Source: Pogostemon cablin (lineage: Eukaryota > Streptophyta > Magnoliopsida > Lamiales > Lamiaceae). From it: a DNA stretch of 64,000 nucleotides. Location: NCBI GenBank assembly GCA_023678885.1, contig CM043013.1:20740791-20804790 (forward strand), in the 5' to 3' direction. Each line of letters starts with the position of its first letter. Position 1 is the first letter of the stretch. The translations under genes and the position numbers were made by a program. The notes under the pieces are model-generated. The model saw only the letters and a program-made list of their open reading frames with translations. It was not told the DNA's origin and made no database searches. Shown one piece after another: positions 33,780 to 44,750 of this stretch.

Positions 33780-34640
33780 CAGGAGGTAGCAATAGAAGTA
33801 GCAATTCAATAGAAGTAGCAATCCTAGCAATACTAGTAAGCAAAAGCAATCAGGAGGTAGCAATAGAAGCAGCAATTCAATAGAAGTAGCAATCCTAGCA
33901 ATAGCAATCCAAGTGGCAATTGCAATAGAAATAGTAGTAGAAACCCTAACAACAGCATAAGGAGTAGCAACAAATCATGTAAAGTAGCAATCCCTTAGCA
34001 AACCAATTACACCAGCACGCCATTAGCATGTAGCAATAGTAAAGAGGCAGCAAGCAGCAGCACTCAAAAGCAACCCAATCTTCTAGCATAGGAAACAGGG
34101 CAACAAACTTGAACCGAGAAGAATAGAAAACCAAAAACAAACTGGCTAAGCCTCAAACTAAGAGTAGCAAATCAAAATCATGTAGCACTAGCAAATGACG
34201 AATAGCAGCCATCTTCAGTATCCCAAGCCATAAACATCATTGGGCAATCTTCAAGGAATCAGATTCATAGTCGTGGAACAATCCAAAAGTAGAAAACCAG
34301 CAAACCAGAATCATGGGAAGCAATTAACCAAAATAGAAAGGGAAATAGCTATCCAATAGCAATAGCAACCAATATCAACTCTTCAATAGAAGTAGCAATA
34401 GCAATCCAATAGCAGGAGAAAATCAATATATCAGCAACGAAACAAAAGAATAAAACCCAACAGCAGCAGCAATTCAGGATCATTTGCAGTTTCAAAGTAA
34501 GGGCAGTAGCAATAGTAAATCAGTAGCATTAGCAGTAGCAAATCAGTAGCAATAGAAGTAGAAATAGCAATAAAAGTATGTAGAAGCCAACGTAGCAGTA
34601 GAAAATTTCCAATGAGCAGCATCACTGTACCAATCCATCA
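33780..34640. repeat. AGCAAT/GTAGCA low-complexity tract
   Basis: Irregular repetition of AGTAGCAAT, AGCAATAGAA and similar words inside the short copia-type element. Long open frames on the opposite strand come from this bias and are not believable genes. Confidence 0.75.
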
Positions 34641-34869
34641 ATACCAAACTTAGAAAATCGAGGAAGACCATGTAACAATAGGAAATCGTACAGTAGTAGG
34701 AGAAGACATAGAAGCCAACAAAACCAACTAAACCATGTAGAAACCACAACAACAGTAAAATCCATCAACAAACCTACAACACTTCTCGTCCAGAACACAA
34801 CCATAGCAACAGAAAACACCCAAATCTTCATGGTGTATGTATGAACACGACCCATTTTCCAACGAAAAC

Positions 34870-35010
34870 TCAAGACGTTAGTGAAAAGTAGAATACCAGA
34901 GAGAGATAGAATGGATCGGTGATAGCAATCACCGGAGAAACACTTCCCGCCGGAGTAGAAGAGGTAACCGGCATCGATGCTGGCGCAGAGTGAGAAGTAA
35001 TAACCGCCAT
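34870..35010 (-). pseudogene. Copia gag N-terminus remnant, 46 codons
   Basis: From an ATG at 35010 the minus strand reads MAVITSHSAPASMPV and ends in ITDPFYLSL before unrelated sequence and a stop. ITDPFYL is the usual opening of the plant copia gag-polypeptide domain. Everything after it has been deleted. Confidence 0.6.
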
Positions 35011-35921
35011 CTTAGTCCACCAAATCGCAATGCGGAAGCCCGATGAATAGAAAAAGAAAAATCCCTAAATTCAAAGGAAACCCGTAGCAATACAATTGAA
35101 AATTTCAGAAAGAAATCCCCAAAATCAACGGAATCACGTAAGGAAATATCGAAACTTAAATCCAGAGTGAGCGGAAGGATGAAGAAAAGTGGATCGTTGA
35201 TAGAAAATTTTGGAGAAGCATTTGTTGCAGGAGCAAAAGCAAGTAACCGGCGAACTGCTCGTTGCCAGAGCAGAAGTTAAAACTGTAACCGCCGAAGAAG
35301 AGCAGGCCAATTCCAATTCCGAATCCAGAGTTGAAGTTGATAAAAAAATCTCGATATGTAGAAAGAAATCCCAAAATCTAGGATTCATAGAAGAAATGAT
35401 CGAACCTGGTAATTGATACCATGTAGAATTCGAAGGATAGAAACCATAGAAAGAGGATAGGATATTCATAGTAGCAATTAGAATCACAGAAGAGAAAAAA
35501 GGAAAACCGTATTTTCATTATTCAATTTCACAAATGAGAAGTTTACAGAGAAGTATATATGCTTGAGAAATATAACCCTATGGAAATATGCCAACAGGCA
35601 ATATCTTCTAATTGATCATGTGGTAGGCACATGTCTACATTATGCATCCCCAATTATGGAGTCGGTCCCGACGGCGGCGGCGTAGCACGGCTGGCATGCA
35701 TCTTCGCCAGCGCGACGAGATACGGCGGTCGCTCGTGCCTGACAGACTCCGGCAGCGAGGATGGAGAAGCGACGTCGATGATGGTGCATTGCCGAAGATC
35801 CGGGCGGCTTCGGTGCTCGCGCCTTTGACGGTGGTTCCGCAAGGGCTCGAGTTTACTTGCTGTTGGTGCTCGTGCTTACGGAGAGGGGCCGTGGGTGCCA
35901 GTTGGAAGGATGCAACACCTT

Positions 35922-36059
35922 AGGGTGGAATTTAAGAGAATAGAGAAGAAATGGCCTCCTCAAGAAAGCTTATGAGCTCTCTGTTCTCTGTGATGCTGAG
36001 GTAGCACTCATCATCTTCTCCAACCGTGGCAAGCTCTATGAATTCTGCAGCACCTCCAA
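35922..36059 (+). pseudogene. MADS-box exon 1 fragment (SEP/AGL2-like)
   Basis: The translation gives RVEFKRIE, then a deletion of about 11 codons (the KINRQVTFSK region), then a shifted frame with [20 protein letters not shown] followed by [16 protein letters not shown]. The exon ends at a GTAACC donor, as in real type-II MADS genes, and intron-like T-rich DNA follows. The missing initiator MGRG, the internal deletion and the lack of K-box exons make it non-functional. Confidence 0.9.
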
Positions 36060-36950
36060 GTAACCCCCTCCCCCCCTTGATTTCTTGACAAATTCCTTGC
36101 TTTTGGGGTGAAGTTTGTTCATGTCTTGTGTTTTTTTTTTTTTTGGTTTTATTCTTTTTTTTTTTTTTTTTTTGTAAGAAAACTGATAATTATTGTGTCA
36201 ATTTAAGGGCTTTGAATTATTAATATTATTCTATTTGAATCCTGTTATAATCTCATTGAGAAGAATTATAGTATGAGCAGATATAATTATTGTGAGGCCG
36301 TATTGCTGTATGGCTTGGAAGTTTTTCCTCACAGATTTAATTTTTCATTCACAGATTTAATGTATGAACTATGAAGTGTATGAAATTAATTGCATTTCAT
36401 TTTAATTTTTTTCGTTGGGAACAGCCACATACCCACAGATTAGGAGGATTAAGCCTTAAGGGTAAATGAGTCAAATAACATATCAAAAGTACACAATACA
36501 CATTAAATATTATATCCCTTAATCTAGGTACAAAAATATTATATCCCTTAATCTAAGTACAAAAAAGTTTCGTCACTCTTGTTGTGGTGAGACGGAGGGA
36601 GTATATTTTACTCAAGATTTAAAATTAATTAGAAGGATATAATTTTAATTTTGATTTGTAATTTAAAACGTATTTTACCCATTGGAGTTTTGGATTCCTC
36701 TTGGAATTGGATCAGTATTAAAAAACTAAAATAAAACAAAGAATGATAAAAGGAGAAATTAAAATAGGAAGATACAATTGGTTATATACTTAGTTGTACT
36801 ATTTATTTATATATATAATTTAGATTGTTGATAGTTAAATATAATTTTTTTAAAAAAATGTTATTTATTTATTTATAAATAGAGTATAATATTGACACAT
36901 TTTGAATTAAAAAAAATCTCTGAAATTTCCTCTGCCTAAACTTTTATATT

Positions 36951-36968
36951 TATATATATATATATATA

Positions 36969-37018
<50 letters not shown>
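36951..37018. repeat. TA microsatellite
   Basis: About 68 bases of almost pure TA with a short CATATAA interruption. Related TA runs in unit B are at 41776-41818 and 41920-41956. Confidence 0.95.
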
Positions 37019-37021
<3 letters not shown>

Positions 37022-37605
37022 CATTTTGAGATTTCAATCCTTTCTCATGTAATTTTTATAGTTTCGTATTATAAATAAATTAAATAATCCTAATTACTAT
37101 CTGAATTCTAAAAATTTTTTAAACTTAAATGATTTTACTAGTTTGGGAGATTATCAAAACTCTCCATCTTTGGTAAATCTTAATCAATTTCCAATTTTCA
37201 AAGAAGTTCAAACATCACAACATATATCTCTTAAAATTGATCCAAAATTTTTCATTAAACAAACCTCTTCAAAAAACACTTGTTGTGTGAAAGAAAATGC
37301 TGCTCTTATATCATCTTGATATTTCATTACTAAAGATAAAGTGCATGAAAAAAAATAAATAAATAAAAAAATTATGCAATATGGGGACGAGTTCATAAAA
37401 TGTTTTTTTTTTTTAAATTCACAGCAGAAAATCCTAAGATTTAAAGGAAAGAATTGTGAGTACTTTGAAAGGTCATTTCAAATGACTTAATGAATATGCA
37501 AACAAGTGGATAATGACTTGTAAGGAAGAAAATAGTCAAAAAATGAGTGGATTGAGTTAGAAAAATGTTGAGAAAAAAGTTACACCCAGTGTTCCAAATT
37601 TTATA

Positions 37606-38318
37606 CTTCCTCCATCCGATCTAAAGAGACCCACTTACTAAAAAATATCAATTTTGATCTTATAATTTTTACCAAATTCAATTTTAATTCTGTAACTTTT
37701 AGTATTTTTAATTTTAGTCCTTTTAGTTTCTATTTTGGTCCTGTATCTTTTAAAATTTCAATTTTAGTCCTATTAGTTTCATAATTAGTCCTATATCATT
37801 TTTAATTATCAAAATTAGTCCTATTATATATTATATCCTATTTCAAAAAATATATATATAGGATATAATTTATAATAGGACTAATTTTGATAATTAAAAA
37901 AGATATAGGACTAATTTTGATAATTCAAAAAGATATAGGACTAAATTTGAAACTTATAGGACTAAAATTAAAATTATAAAAGTTACAAGACCAAAATTAA
38001 AAGTGAAAGGACTAAAATTGAAAATACTTAAAGTTATAGGACTAAAATTAGATTTGATAAAAGATACAGGACCAAAATTGGTATTTTCTCCCCATTTAAT
38101 TTTGGCACGTGGATGGATTAAGGAGTATTATTATTTAATGTGTAGTGGGTAGTTGTATTAGTGGGTGTAGTGGGTAGTTGTATTAGTGGGTATGTGAGCC
38201 CCATATTTTAATTGTATTAGAGGGAGTGTGTGGGTCACATATGTATAAATAGGAAAATAAGACGCTTATAAACAATGCCCAAAATAGAAAAATGAGACTT
38301 TTGGGGCGAACGAGGGAG
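37606..38318. mobile_element. Stowaway MITE containing a long fold-back insertion
   Basis: TA|CTTCCTCCATCCGATC and GGGGCGAACGAGGGAG|TA termini. The clean counterpart in unit B (44177-44394) is 218 bp, so the extra length is due to the insertion at about 37642-38087. Confidence 0.85.
37642..38087. mobile_element. Fold-back MITE with about 220-bp arms
   Basis: AAAATATCAATTTTGATC at the left edge mirrors CCAAAATTGGTATTTT at the right. The arms, made of repeated ATTTTAGTCC / GGACTAAAAT units, pair almost end to end about a TA-rich centre near 37855. Unit B lacks it. No target-site duplication could be fixed. Confidence 0.8.
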
Positions 38319-39473
38319 TATTTATTAAATATAAACATAAAAGAAATAACTATAATAGTCTAAGATGAATTGACTCAAGAATTTATGTAAATAATCTAAT
38401 CTCTGATTTTTCTTTTGAGTTGACTTCTGTTGGCTTTAAATTTTTGGAGTTGGATTTTTAGATGAAGCTTGTCCGAGCTCGAAGATAAAGCTTTATGAAA
38501 ATTATCCTAAAGAGTCGAGCCTTTGTTCAAATCAAAATGTGGACTTGAGAGCTTTCCATGATGAATGTCATTTAACTTAGATAATGCCACTAACTTCACG
38601 AAAATGCTTGATGAAGAACTTGACTTGAAGAAACGTTAGATTTGGTGGGTTTAGCACCTTAATCCCAAATCAAACAATATTTTTGGAGATTTCTGTATTG
38701 AATGTTGTTGAACTTGAATAATATCGAAACCGATCAAAATGAAGTCAAAATTGGATATATTTCGATTCGATTTCAGTTCTTCATTTCGTGGAACTGGAAT
38801 CGAAAGTTCCCTAGTTTGATCCGACAATTCCTCTATCTTTTTTTATTCCCTCCGTCCCGAACTTATGTGCGACCGAAACTGTTGATATGGAGTTTAAGAA
38901 AAGTTATTTTTTGACCAATTTAATTGAATTTTTAAGGGTATTTTGGTATTATTTTTTGACCAACTTAATTTATTTTTAATGGTATTTTGGTATTTTTAGG
39001 TAATAAATAAACTATAAAGTATGTTATGTGTGTTAGGTGTGAGTGGTATTTTTAAAAATAAGATAACTTTTGAGGTTGTTGGTTGATGTGAAGTTTTTTT
39101 TTAGTGGTGAAGATGAGGTTGTTGGTTAAAGTGAAGTTTCTTTTTTTGAGTGGTAAAGATAAGTGTGGAACTGACAAAAACAAAAATTGTGACGATAGAT
39201 ATGGAACAGAAGGAGTATTTTTTTTGGTTTGATGCTGAAAAATAAGAAAAAATAAAAATCAGAACCGACTGTTCTAAATCAAATCGAAATCTTCCTACTC
39301 CTGATTCAGTTCTAATTTCTCATTTTTAGAAGTATTGACGGTTCCAAAGCAGAATGCATGTTTACTTTGGTTCATGTATTAAAAAAAATTAAGTTCCTCT
39401 TATTTATTAAACACTCTTTATCAATAACTTCTCCAAAGTTTGTGAGCACAAAAGGTGAATGGTTAGAAAAAAC

Positions 39474-39567
<94 letters not shown>
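39474..39567. repeat. ATT microsatellite, about 31 units
   Basis: Expanded allele of the unit A locus at 30766-30804. Confidence 0.95.
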
Positions 39568-39639
39568 GGGTTCGCTGCACAAAACCAATCATTTTATTCA
39601 AATTTTGATAAAGATGAATTTATGTTTAGATTTAAATAA

Positions 39640-40110
39640 AAAGTTGGTCTCTGTTCCCGGGTCCATAAAGTGTGTAAGGGTACACCATTTTATTTTAAAG
39701 GATATAAATTTTAATTAATAAGGGTACATTATTTTGTTTTAAAGGATATACACTTTTCATTAATATTTTTTATATCTTTAGACTAAAAGGTATACAGTTT
39801 AATACTACAGGGTATGGGTGCACGGTTGGCGCACATCGTGCCCCTCAGGACACACAAGTTTTTACCTTTTTTGAGTTGGTCTCTTGTGTTCTCAGGTACA
39901 CGAAATATGTAAGGGTACAACATTTTGTTCTAAAGGGCATACACTTTAATTAATAAGGGTATACAATTTTATTCCAAAGGATTTACACTTTTATTTATTT
40001 ATTTTTATTTTTTTTAAAAAATAAAATGTATATGTCTTTATACTAAAGGGTACACCAATTAATACTAAAGGGTATTTGGGCGCACTGTATCCCCGGGATA
40101 CACAAGTTTT
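39640..40110. mobile_element. MITE-like insertion with ACAAGTTTTT ends, unit B
   Basis: Absent from unit A, which runs straight from TTAAATAAAAA into a different, Stowaway-like stretch. It has two related halves, each with GTTGGTCTCT, GGGTACA, TTAATACTA, GGGTAT, then GCGCAC or CGCACTG and ACACAAGTTTTT. Similar words occur in the MITE at 41361-41751 and at 60400-60540. Confidence 0.55.
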
Positions 40111-40245
40111 TGTCATAAAAATTTAGAAATGAAATTGTATTTGGATTAAATGTTACTTTTTAGAAGATAAACCTTATCGTGGGGCAGACCAATGAGAAAA
40201 TATTAAACTTAATCTTGAACCTTGATAGAAGAGTATTGTTATTTA

Positions 40246-40534
40246 GTCCCTCCGTCCCGGACCATTTTTTTGGCCTTCTCATTTATTGTACCATATTGTT
40301 TAAGAAAATTTGTGCTTTTAGAATAAGTTTGTTGACTTTAGAGGGTATTGCAATATTTTAGGGTAATAAAATATTATAAAGTAATGGTATGTGTGTGAAA
40401 AAGAGTGACAAAATTGAAATTAAAGTAACTTTTGACATTGTTGGATAAAATGATGTTTTATTTTTTGGATTGTGAAGGATATTGTGGGACAGACGAATGA
40501 GAAAAGTGTAAAGAATAATGTGTAACGTGAGGAG
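40246..40534. mobile_element. Stowaway MITE, unit B copy
   Basis: GTCCCTCCGTCCCGGACC and GTAACGTGAGGAG|TA termini. Orthologous to 31143-31424. Confidence 0.8.
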
Positions 40535-40626
40535 TATAATTTTATTTTCCAAAAAGTATGGTGAGAACAATGTCACCCTATTTGCATACAGTTCTTTTCA
40601 AACCTTTTGAGACATAACAATACTTA

Positions 40627-40854
40627 CTCTCCCTCCGTCCGCTTTCAAGGGTATCATTTTTTCATTTTGGACATCTGCCCCCAAAGATCTCATTTCCATT
40701 TTTATACATATGGACTCATACACACTCACTAATACAACTAAAAAATGGGACCCACACCTCCACTAATACAATTACCTATTATACATTAAATAATAATACT
40801 CCTTAATTCACGTGCAAAAAACAAATGACACCCCTTAAAGATGGATGAAGGGAG
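40627..40854. mobile_element. Stowaway MITE, unit B only
   Basis: TA|CTCTCCCTCCGTCCGC...GATGGATGAAGGGAG|TA. At the matching place unit A reads AATACCTATTTTAAATG with a single TA, the empty site. Confidence 0.88.
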
Positions 40855-41360
40855 TACTTTTAAATGTAAAATATTTTTTCTACACATTAAGTACACATTT
40901 AAATAGAATTACACACATTTTTTAAGTACTTTTATGATTTTTACGTAAAATAATCTTGATATAATTTGTTTTTAATTGTGTTAGAAGAAAAAAAAAATCT
41001 TCTAAACAAATGGAATGAATAGAAAAATAAATAAATAAAACATACATAAATCTAAGGATATAAATAGAATATTACCCTTTAGTTTAGGACATATTTTACC
41101 TAAGATATAATTTTAATTTCACCTTTATATTTACCCTTAGGGTTTAGTAATTTTATTAGTATAATGTAATTTCAACCTTTTAATTTAAGATATACTCAAG
41201 ATTTAAAATGAATTATAAGGGTATAATATAATTTTAATCTTGTAATTTAAAATGTATTATACCCTTGAGTTTTGGGTTCCTCTTGGAATTGGAGTATTAA
41301 AAAACTAAAATAAAACAATAAAAAAGGAGAAATTAAAATCATAAAAATACAATTGGTTAT

Positions 41361-41751
41361 GAGTGAGGCTTGCGTGCCCCGGGCGCACGGGAACACATTC
41401 CGTGCGCCTTTAGAAATTTAGTATTATGGGTAAGGGTGTATTGCTTTAGTCTAAAGGCTATACACTTTAATTAATAAAAGGTACATCATTTTGTTATAAA
41501 GGGTATACATTTTTCATTAATATTTTTTTTTCTTTAGAAAATAAAGGGTACACATTTTTATACTAAATGGTATACAATTTAACACAAAATTATAAAGGCG
41601 CACAGAATGTTGTTCATGGGCCCAGATACACACAATAATTTTCTTTAGAAAATAAAGGGTACACATCTGTATACTAAAGGGTATACAATTTAACACAAAA
41701 TTCTAAAGGCGCACGGAATGTGGTCCGTGCACCCGCACATGAGTTTTTGCC
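41361..41751. mobile_element. Mutator-like MITE, unit B only
   Basis: A perfect 9-bp TSD ATTGGTTAT lies at 41352-41360 and 41752-41760, with a single copy in unit A (36777-36785). The inner parts of the ends pair as GGGCGCACGG...ACATTCCGTGCGCC and its inverse. No coding sequence. Confidence 0.88.
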
Positions 41752-41771
41752 ATTGGTTATATACTTAGTTG

Positions 41772-41775
<4 letters not shown>

Positions 41776-41818
<43 letters not shown>
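41776..41818. repeat. TA microsatellite in unit B
   Basis: Pure AT/TA run. A second run is at 41920-41956. Confidence 0.95.
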
Positions 41819-41826
<8 letters not shown>

Positions 41827-41915
41827 TTAAAAACAAAATCTTATTTATTTATTTATAAATATAGTATAATATTGACACATTTTGAATAAAAAAATTTCTA
41901 AATTTTCCTCTACCT

Positions 41916-41957
<42 letters not shown>

Positions 41958-42030
41958 CATTTTGAGATTTCAATCCCTTCTCATGTAATTTTTATAGTTT
42001 CTTATTATAAATTCAAATAATCCTATTTAC

Positions 42031-42927
42031 TAGTGTTTTTATAATCGGACCGGAGATCAAACCGGTGGGGCCAACGGTTCAAGGTTTAACCGGTCGGACC
42101 GATTCAACCGGCGGTTCAACCGTAAAATTATATTTAATATATTTTTAATTATATTTTAAATAAAATAACTATTAAAAAAATATAATAATAATTTTTTTAA
42201 TAAAATGAAAGCCCAACACTTATAGCCCAAATCCATACTTCATTAAGTGTAATGTTTCACATCCCACCCAATGTTATTTAAAAATTAAACATTCTAGGTT
42301 AACTTCATCACTCAACAGCTGCTGCCCCCACCATTCTCTCTCTCTTTCTTGACTGTCTGACCTGCCGCTACCCACTCTCTACCACTTTGTTTCTCTTTAT
42401 AACCCTCTATCTATGTCTAACTCTCACTCTTAATCTCAGTCGCTATTCTCTTTACAGCTTTTTCTCTATCTCTCTCTTACTCTCATTATTTGGAAATAGC
42501 CTTCCTACTGCTCTTTCTCTCCTAGCGGTGCGGTGATTTAAAGATCTGTGCGGGCGGTGAGGGCTTGGCTTCTCAGAGAGGGCTTTCTATTTTTTTATTT
42601 TTCTCTACAACAACATTTACTATATGGGAATTTGGTGCCAGTGTTTGTAATCGATGAGATTGACGAGGTTTCATTTTACTGTAAAAATTTTCAATAGGTG
42701 AGAGGATGGAGTTCACAAAGAGCAGCAATTAAATTTTTTTTAAATTACTAACCGGCGGTTTTCGGTTCTTCAAGTTTTGTTGGTTCTTCCGGTTTTTACT
42801 GATTTGTACCGGTTTTTCCTGGTTTAACCGCAAAAGCAGTTCTATAGGTGTTATCAGACCGATTTCCAGTCCGATTTTCGATTCAACCGGTTGAACCGGC
42901 TGGTCCGGTCCGGTTCTGACAACACTG
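42031..42927. mobile_element. hAT-type non-autonomous element, unit B only
   Basis: Ends TAGTGTTTTTATAATCGGAC and (inverted) CAGTGTTGTCAGAACCGGAC. The 8-bp TSD is CTATTTAC (42023-42030) / CTATTTAT (42928-42935). Subterminal AACCGGT-type motifs are dense at both ends. The interior includes a CT-rich, leader-like stretch (42330-42500) but no transposase. Confidence 0.88.
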
Positions 42928-43123
42928 CTATTTATTATCTTAATTCTAAAAAATCTTTAAACTTGGATGATTTTATTAGTTTTGGAGATTATCAAAACTC
43001 TTCATTTTTGTTAAATCTAAATCAATTTTCTATTTTCAAAGAAGTTCAAACATCACAACATATCTCTTAAAATTGGTCCAAAAATTTTCATCAAACAACC
43101 TCTCCCAAAAAAACACTTGTGTG

Positions 43124-43862
43124 TGAGGGCCAACTCGTCCTATACTTGTAGGACTCTTATTAGCATCAGGAACAAGATTGTCATGAAGCATGGTGATGGG
43201 CAAGTTGATCACATAATGGAGTCATGTTGTGAAAGAGGTACGTTCATGGCTAGCCGCATGTATTCTGTTGAGAAGTGATGTCACGATTGACCAAAGCTTC
43301 GTGTATAAGCAAATATGACATAAGTGGATAATGAGAAAATATAGCTTTAGGCTATGACTTATACACAGAGGGCCTATCCTCACAAAAGATAGGTGTGGAA
43401 TATGAAAACGGATAAGGGGTGTGACTTTTGTGTAGGCAATGTTAAGACACATAATCATCTCTTCTTTCAATGCCCTTTACACAATATAAATTTGGGAGAA
43501 AGTGATAAGTTGGATTGGATGGAGAAGGAGAAGAATTGTATCGATCACAAATGTTTTTCGAAAGATTTTGATGGACACAAGATCTAATTTGAAGGCTAGA
43601 AGACTCCTTTTATCACATTTTCTACCATGATTTATCATATATAGATGAAACGGAATGCTCTTCAGTTTGGTTCCAAGATGTTATCTCCAAATCAAATTGC
43701 AGACACGATTAGGAACCAAATAGCCACATTATATTTTAATTATTGATTTTGTAACATCCGAGACATTTTGCCTAAGGATAGAGGAATAGAACTTGTTTTC
43801 GCATTATACTACTTATATACTTTGTAACTGTCTTCACTGAAATAAATTTACCAATTTCAGGA
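43124..43862 (+). mobile_element. LINE 3'-end fragment, 5'-truncated
   Basis: Flanked by a 17-bp direct repeat AAAAAAACACTTGTGTG (43107-43123 and 43863-43879), a variable-length TSD of target-primed reverse transcription. Unit A has the target once. The + strand frames carry the zinc-binding end of a LINE reverse transcriptase: KGCDFCVGNVKTHNHLFFQCP at about 43417-43480. Later comes a broken match to the usual C-terminal helix. Stops and shifts show it is dead. Confidence 0.88.
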
Positions 43863-44176
43863 AAAAAAACACTTGTGTGAAAAAAAATGTTGCTTTTAAA
43901 TCATCTTGATATTTTATTATTGAAGATAAAGTGCATGACAAAAAAAAGGTTATGCAATATGGGGACGGGTTCATAAAATGTTTCTTGAAGCTCGTAGCAA
44001 AAAATCTTAAGATTTAGAGGAAAGAATTGTGAGTACTTTGAAAGGTTGTTTCAAGTGACTTAATGAATATGCAAACAACTGGATAACGACTTGTAAGGAA
44101 GAAAATAGCCGACAAATGAGCGGAATGAGCTAGAAAATATTGAGATAAAAGTTACACCAGTGTGCCAAATTATATA

Positions 44177-44394
44177 CTCCCTCTGTCCGGTCCAAAGAGA
44201 CCCATTTTCTTTTTGCATGTGTATTAAGAAATATTATTATTTAATATGTAGTAGGTAGTTGTGGGTGTGTGGGCCCCATATTTTGATTGTATTAGAGGGA
44301 GTGTGTGGGTCTATATGTATAAAAAGGGAAATAAAACCCTTATGAACTACGCCCAAAATAGAAAAATGAGACTTTTTGGGACAGATGGAGGGAG
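44177..44394. mobile_element. Stowaway MITE, unit B copy
   Basis: TA|CTCCCTCTGTCCGGTCC...GGGACAGATGGAGGGAG|TA. Counterpart of 37606-38318 without the fold-back insertion. Confidence 0.9.
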
Positions 44395-44750
44395 TATTTA
44401 TTAAATATAAACATAAAAGAAATTACAGTCTAAGATGAATTGACTTGAGAATTTATGTAAACAATCTATATCCAACCTCTGGTTTTTATTTTGAGTTAAC
44501 TTCGGTTGACTTTCAACTTTTGAAGTTGGGTCTTTAGATGAAGCTTATCCGAGCTCGAAGTTGAAACTTTATGACAATTATTCTAAAGAGTCGAGACTTT
44601 GTTCAAATCAAAATGTGGACTTGAGAGCTTTCCATGATCATTTAGCTTAGAGAACGCCACTAACTTCACGGAAAATGCTTGATGAAGAACTTGACTTGAA
44701 GAAAAATGTTAGATCTTGAGGGTTTAGCACCTTAATTCCAAATCAAACAA

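Larger units (their letters stand above)
33159..35639 (-). mobile_element. Short copia-type LTR element inserted in the expansin fragment
   Basis: LTRs of about 220-229 bp (33159-33387 and 35422-35639) begin TGTAGAA; the right LTR ends TCTACA. The PBS TGGTATCA (minus, 35414-35421) and a purine tract ACTTGAGGGG next to the left LTR set the minus orientation. The TSD is TTATA (33154-33158) / TTATG (35640-35644), with one difference. The 2.0-kb interior has only the first codons of gag, a duplicated 62-bp purine-tract segment (33389-33513) and a low-complexity AGCAAT-rich stretch (about 33780-34640). This is a non-autonomous, deletion-derived element. Confidence 0.88.
33024..35687 (+). pseudogene. 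Alpha-expansin fragment, split by an LTR element
   Basis: The left part (33024-33158) reads VLFEKGQICGACFEVR, then after a one-base frameshift CVEDLRWCISGTSIIVTV. This is the Cys-rich N-terminal half of the expansin GH45-like domain. The right part (35640-35687), after the inserted element, continues in register with LCIPNYGVGPDGGG, the next expansin motif. Both the upstream start with signal peptide and the downstream HFD and pollen-allergen domains are absent. It cannot give a cell-wall-loosening protein. Confidence 0.85.
32616..36602. other. 4-kb block private to unit A carrying gene fragments
   Basis: Unit B lacks this block between its equivalents of 32615 and 36603. The left edge reads like the inside of a Stowaway-type MITE (GAGGTGCGTTTTGCCATTTTT) and the right edge ends GAGACGGAGGGAG|TA. 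Inside are a CT-rich 5'-UTR-like stretch (32820-33010), an expansin fragment split by a short LTR element, about 230 bp of GC-rich sequence I cannot assign (35688-35921), and a MADS-box first exon followed by intron-like DNA to about 36420. The retained intron indicates capture at the DNA level. Confidence 0.6.
30036..38719. repeat. Segmental tandem duplication, unit A
   Basis: Unit A aligns colinearly with unit B (38720-45558). Matching blocks are 30036-31500 with 38722-40620, 32460-32615 with 40850-41025, 36603-37600 with 41195-44170 (outside insertions), and 38318-38719 with 44394-45558. The junction lies in ...GAACTTGAATAAT|ATCGAAACC at about 38719. Its private insertions are the hAT MITE at 31509, the chimeric block at 32616 and the fold-back at 37642. 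Confidence 0.85.

Noticed and set aside
34622..34873. Hydrophobic minus-strand frames in 33946-34873
   Set aside because: They come from reverse reading of the AGCAAT low-complexity filler of a short LTR element.
35922..36059. Possible functional MADS-box gene
   Set aside because: There is no start codon with MGRG, about 11 codons of the DNA-binding helix are deleted with a frame change, and no downstream exons were seen.
39358..39639. Open frame with a long Ile run
   Set aside because: Translation of the ATT microsatellite, not a protein gene.
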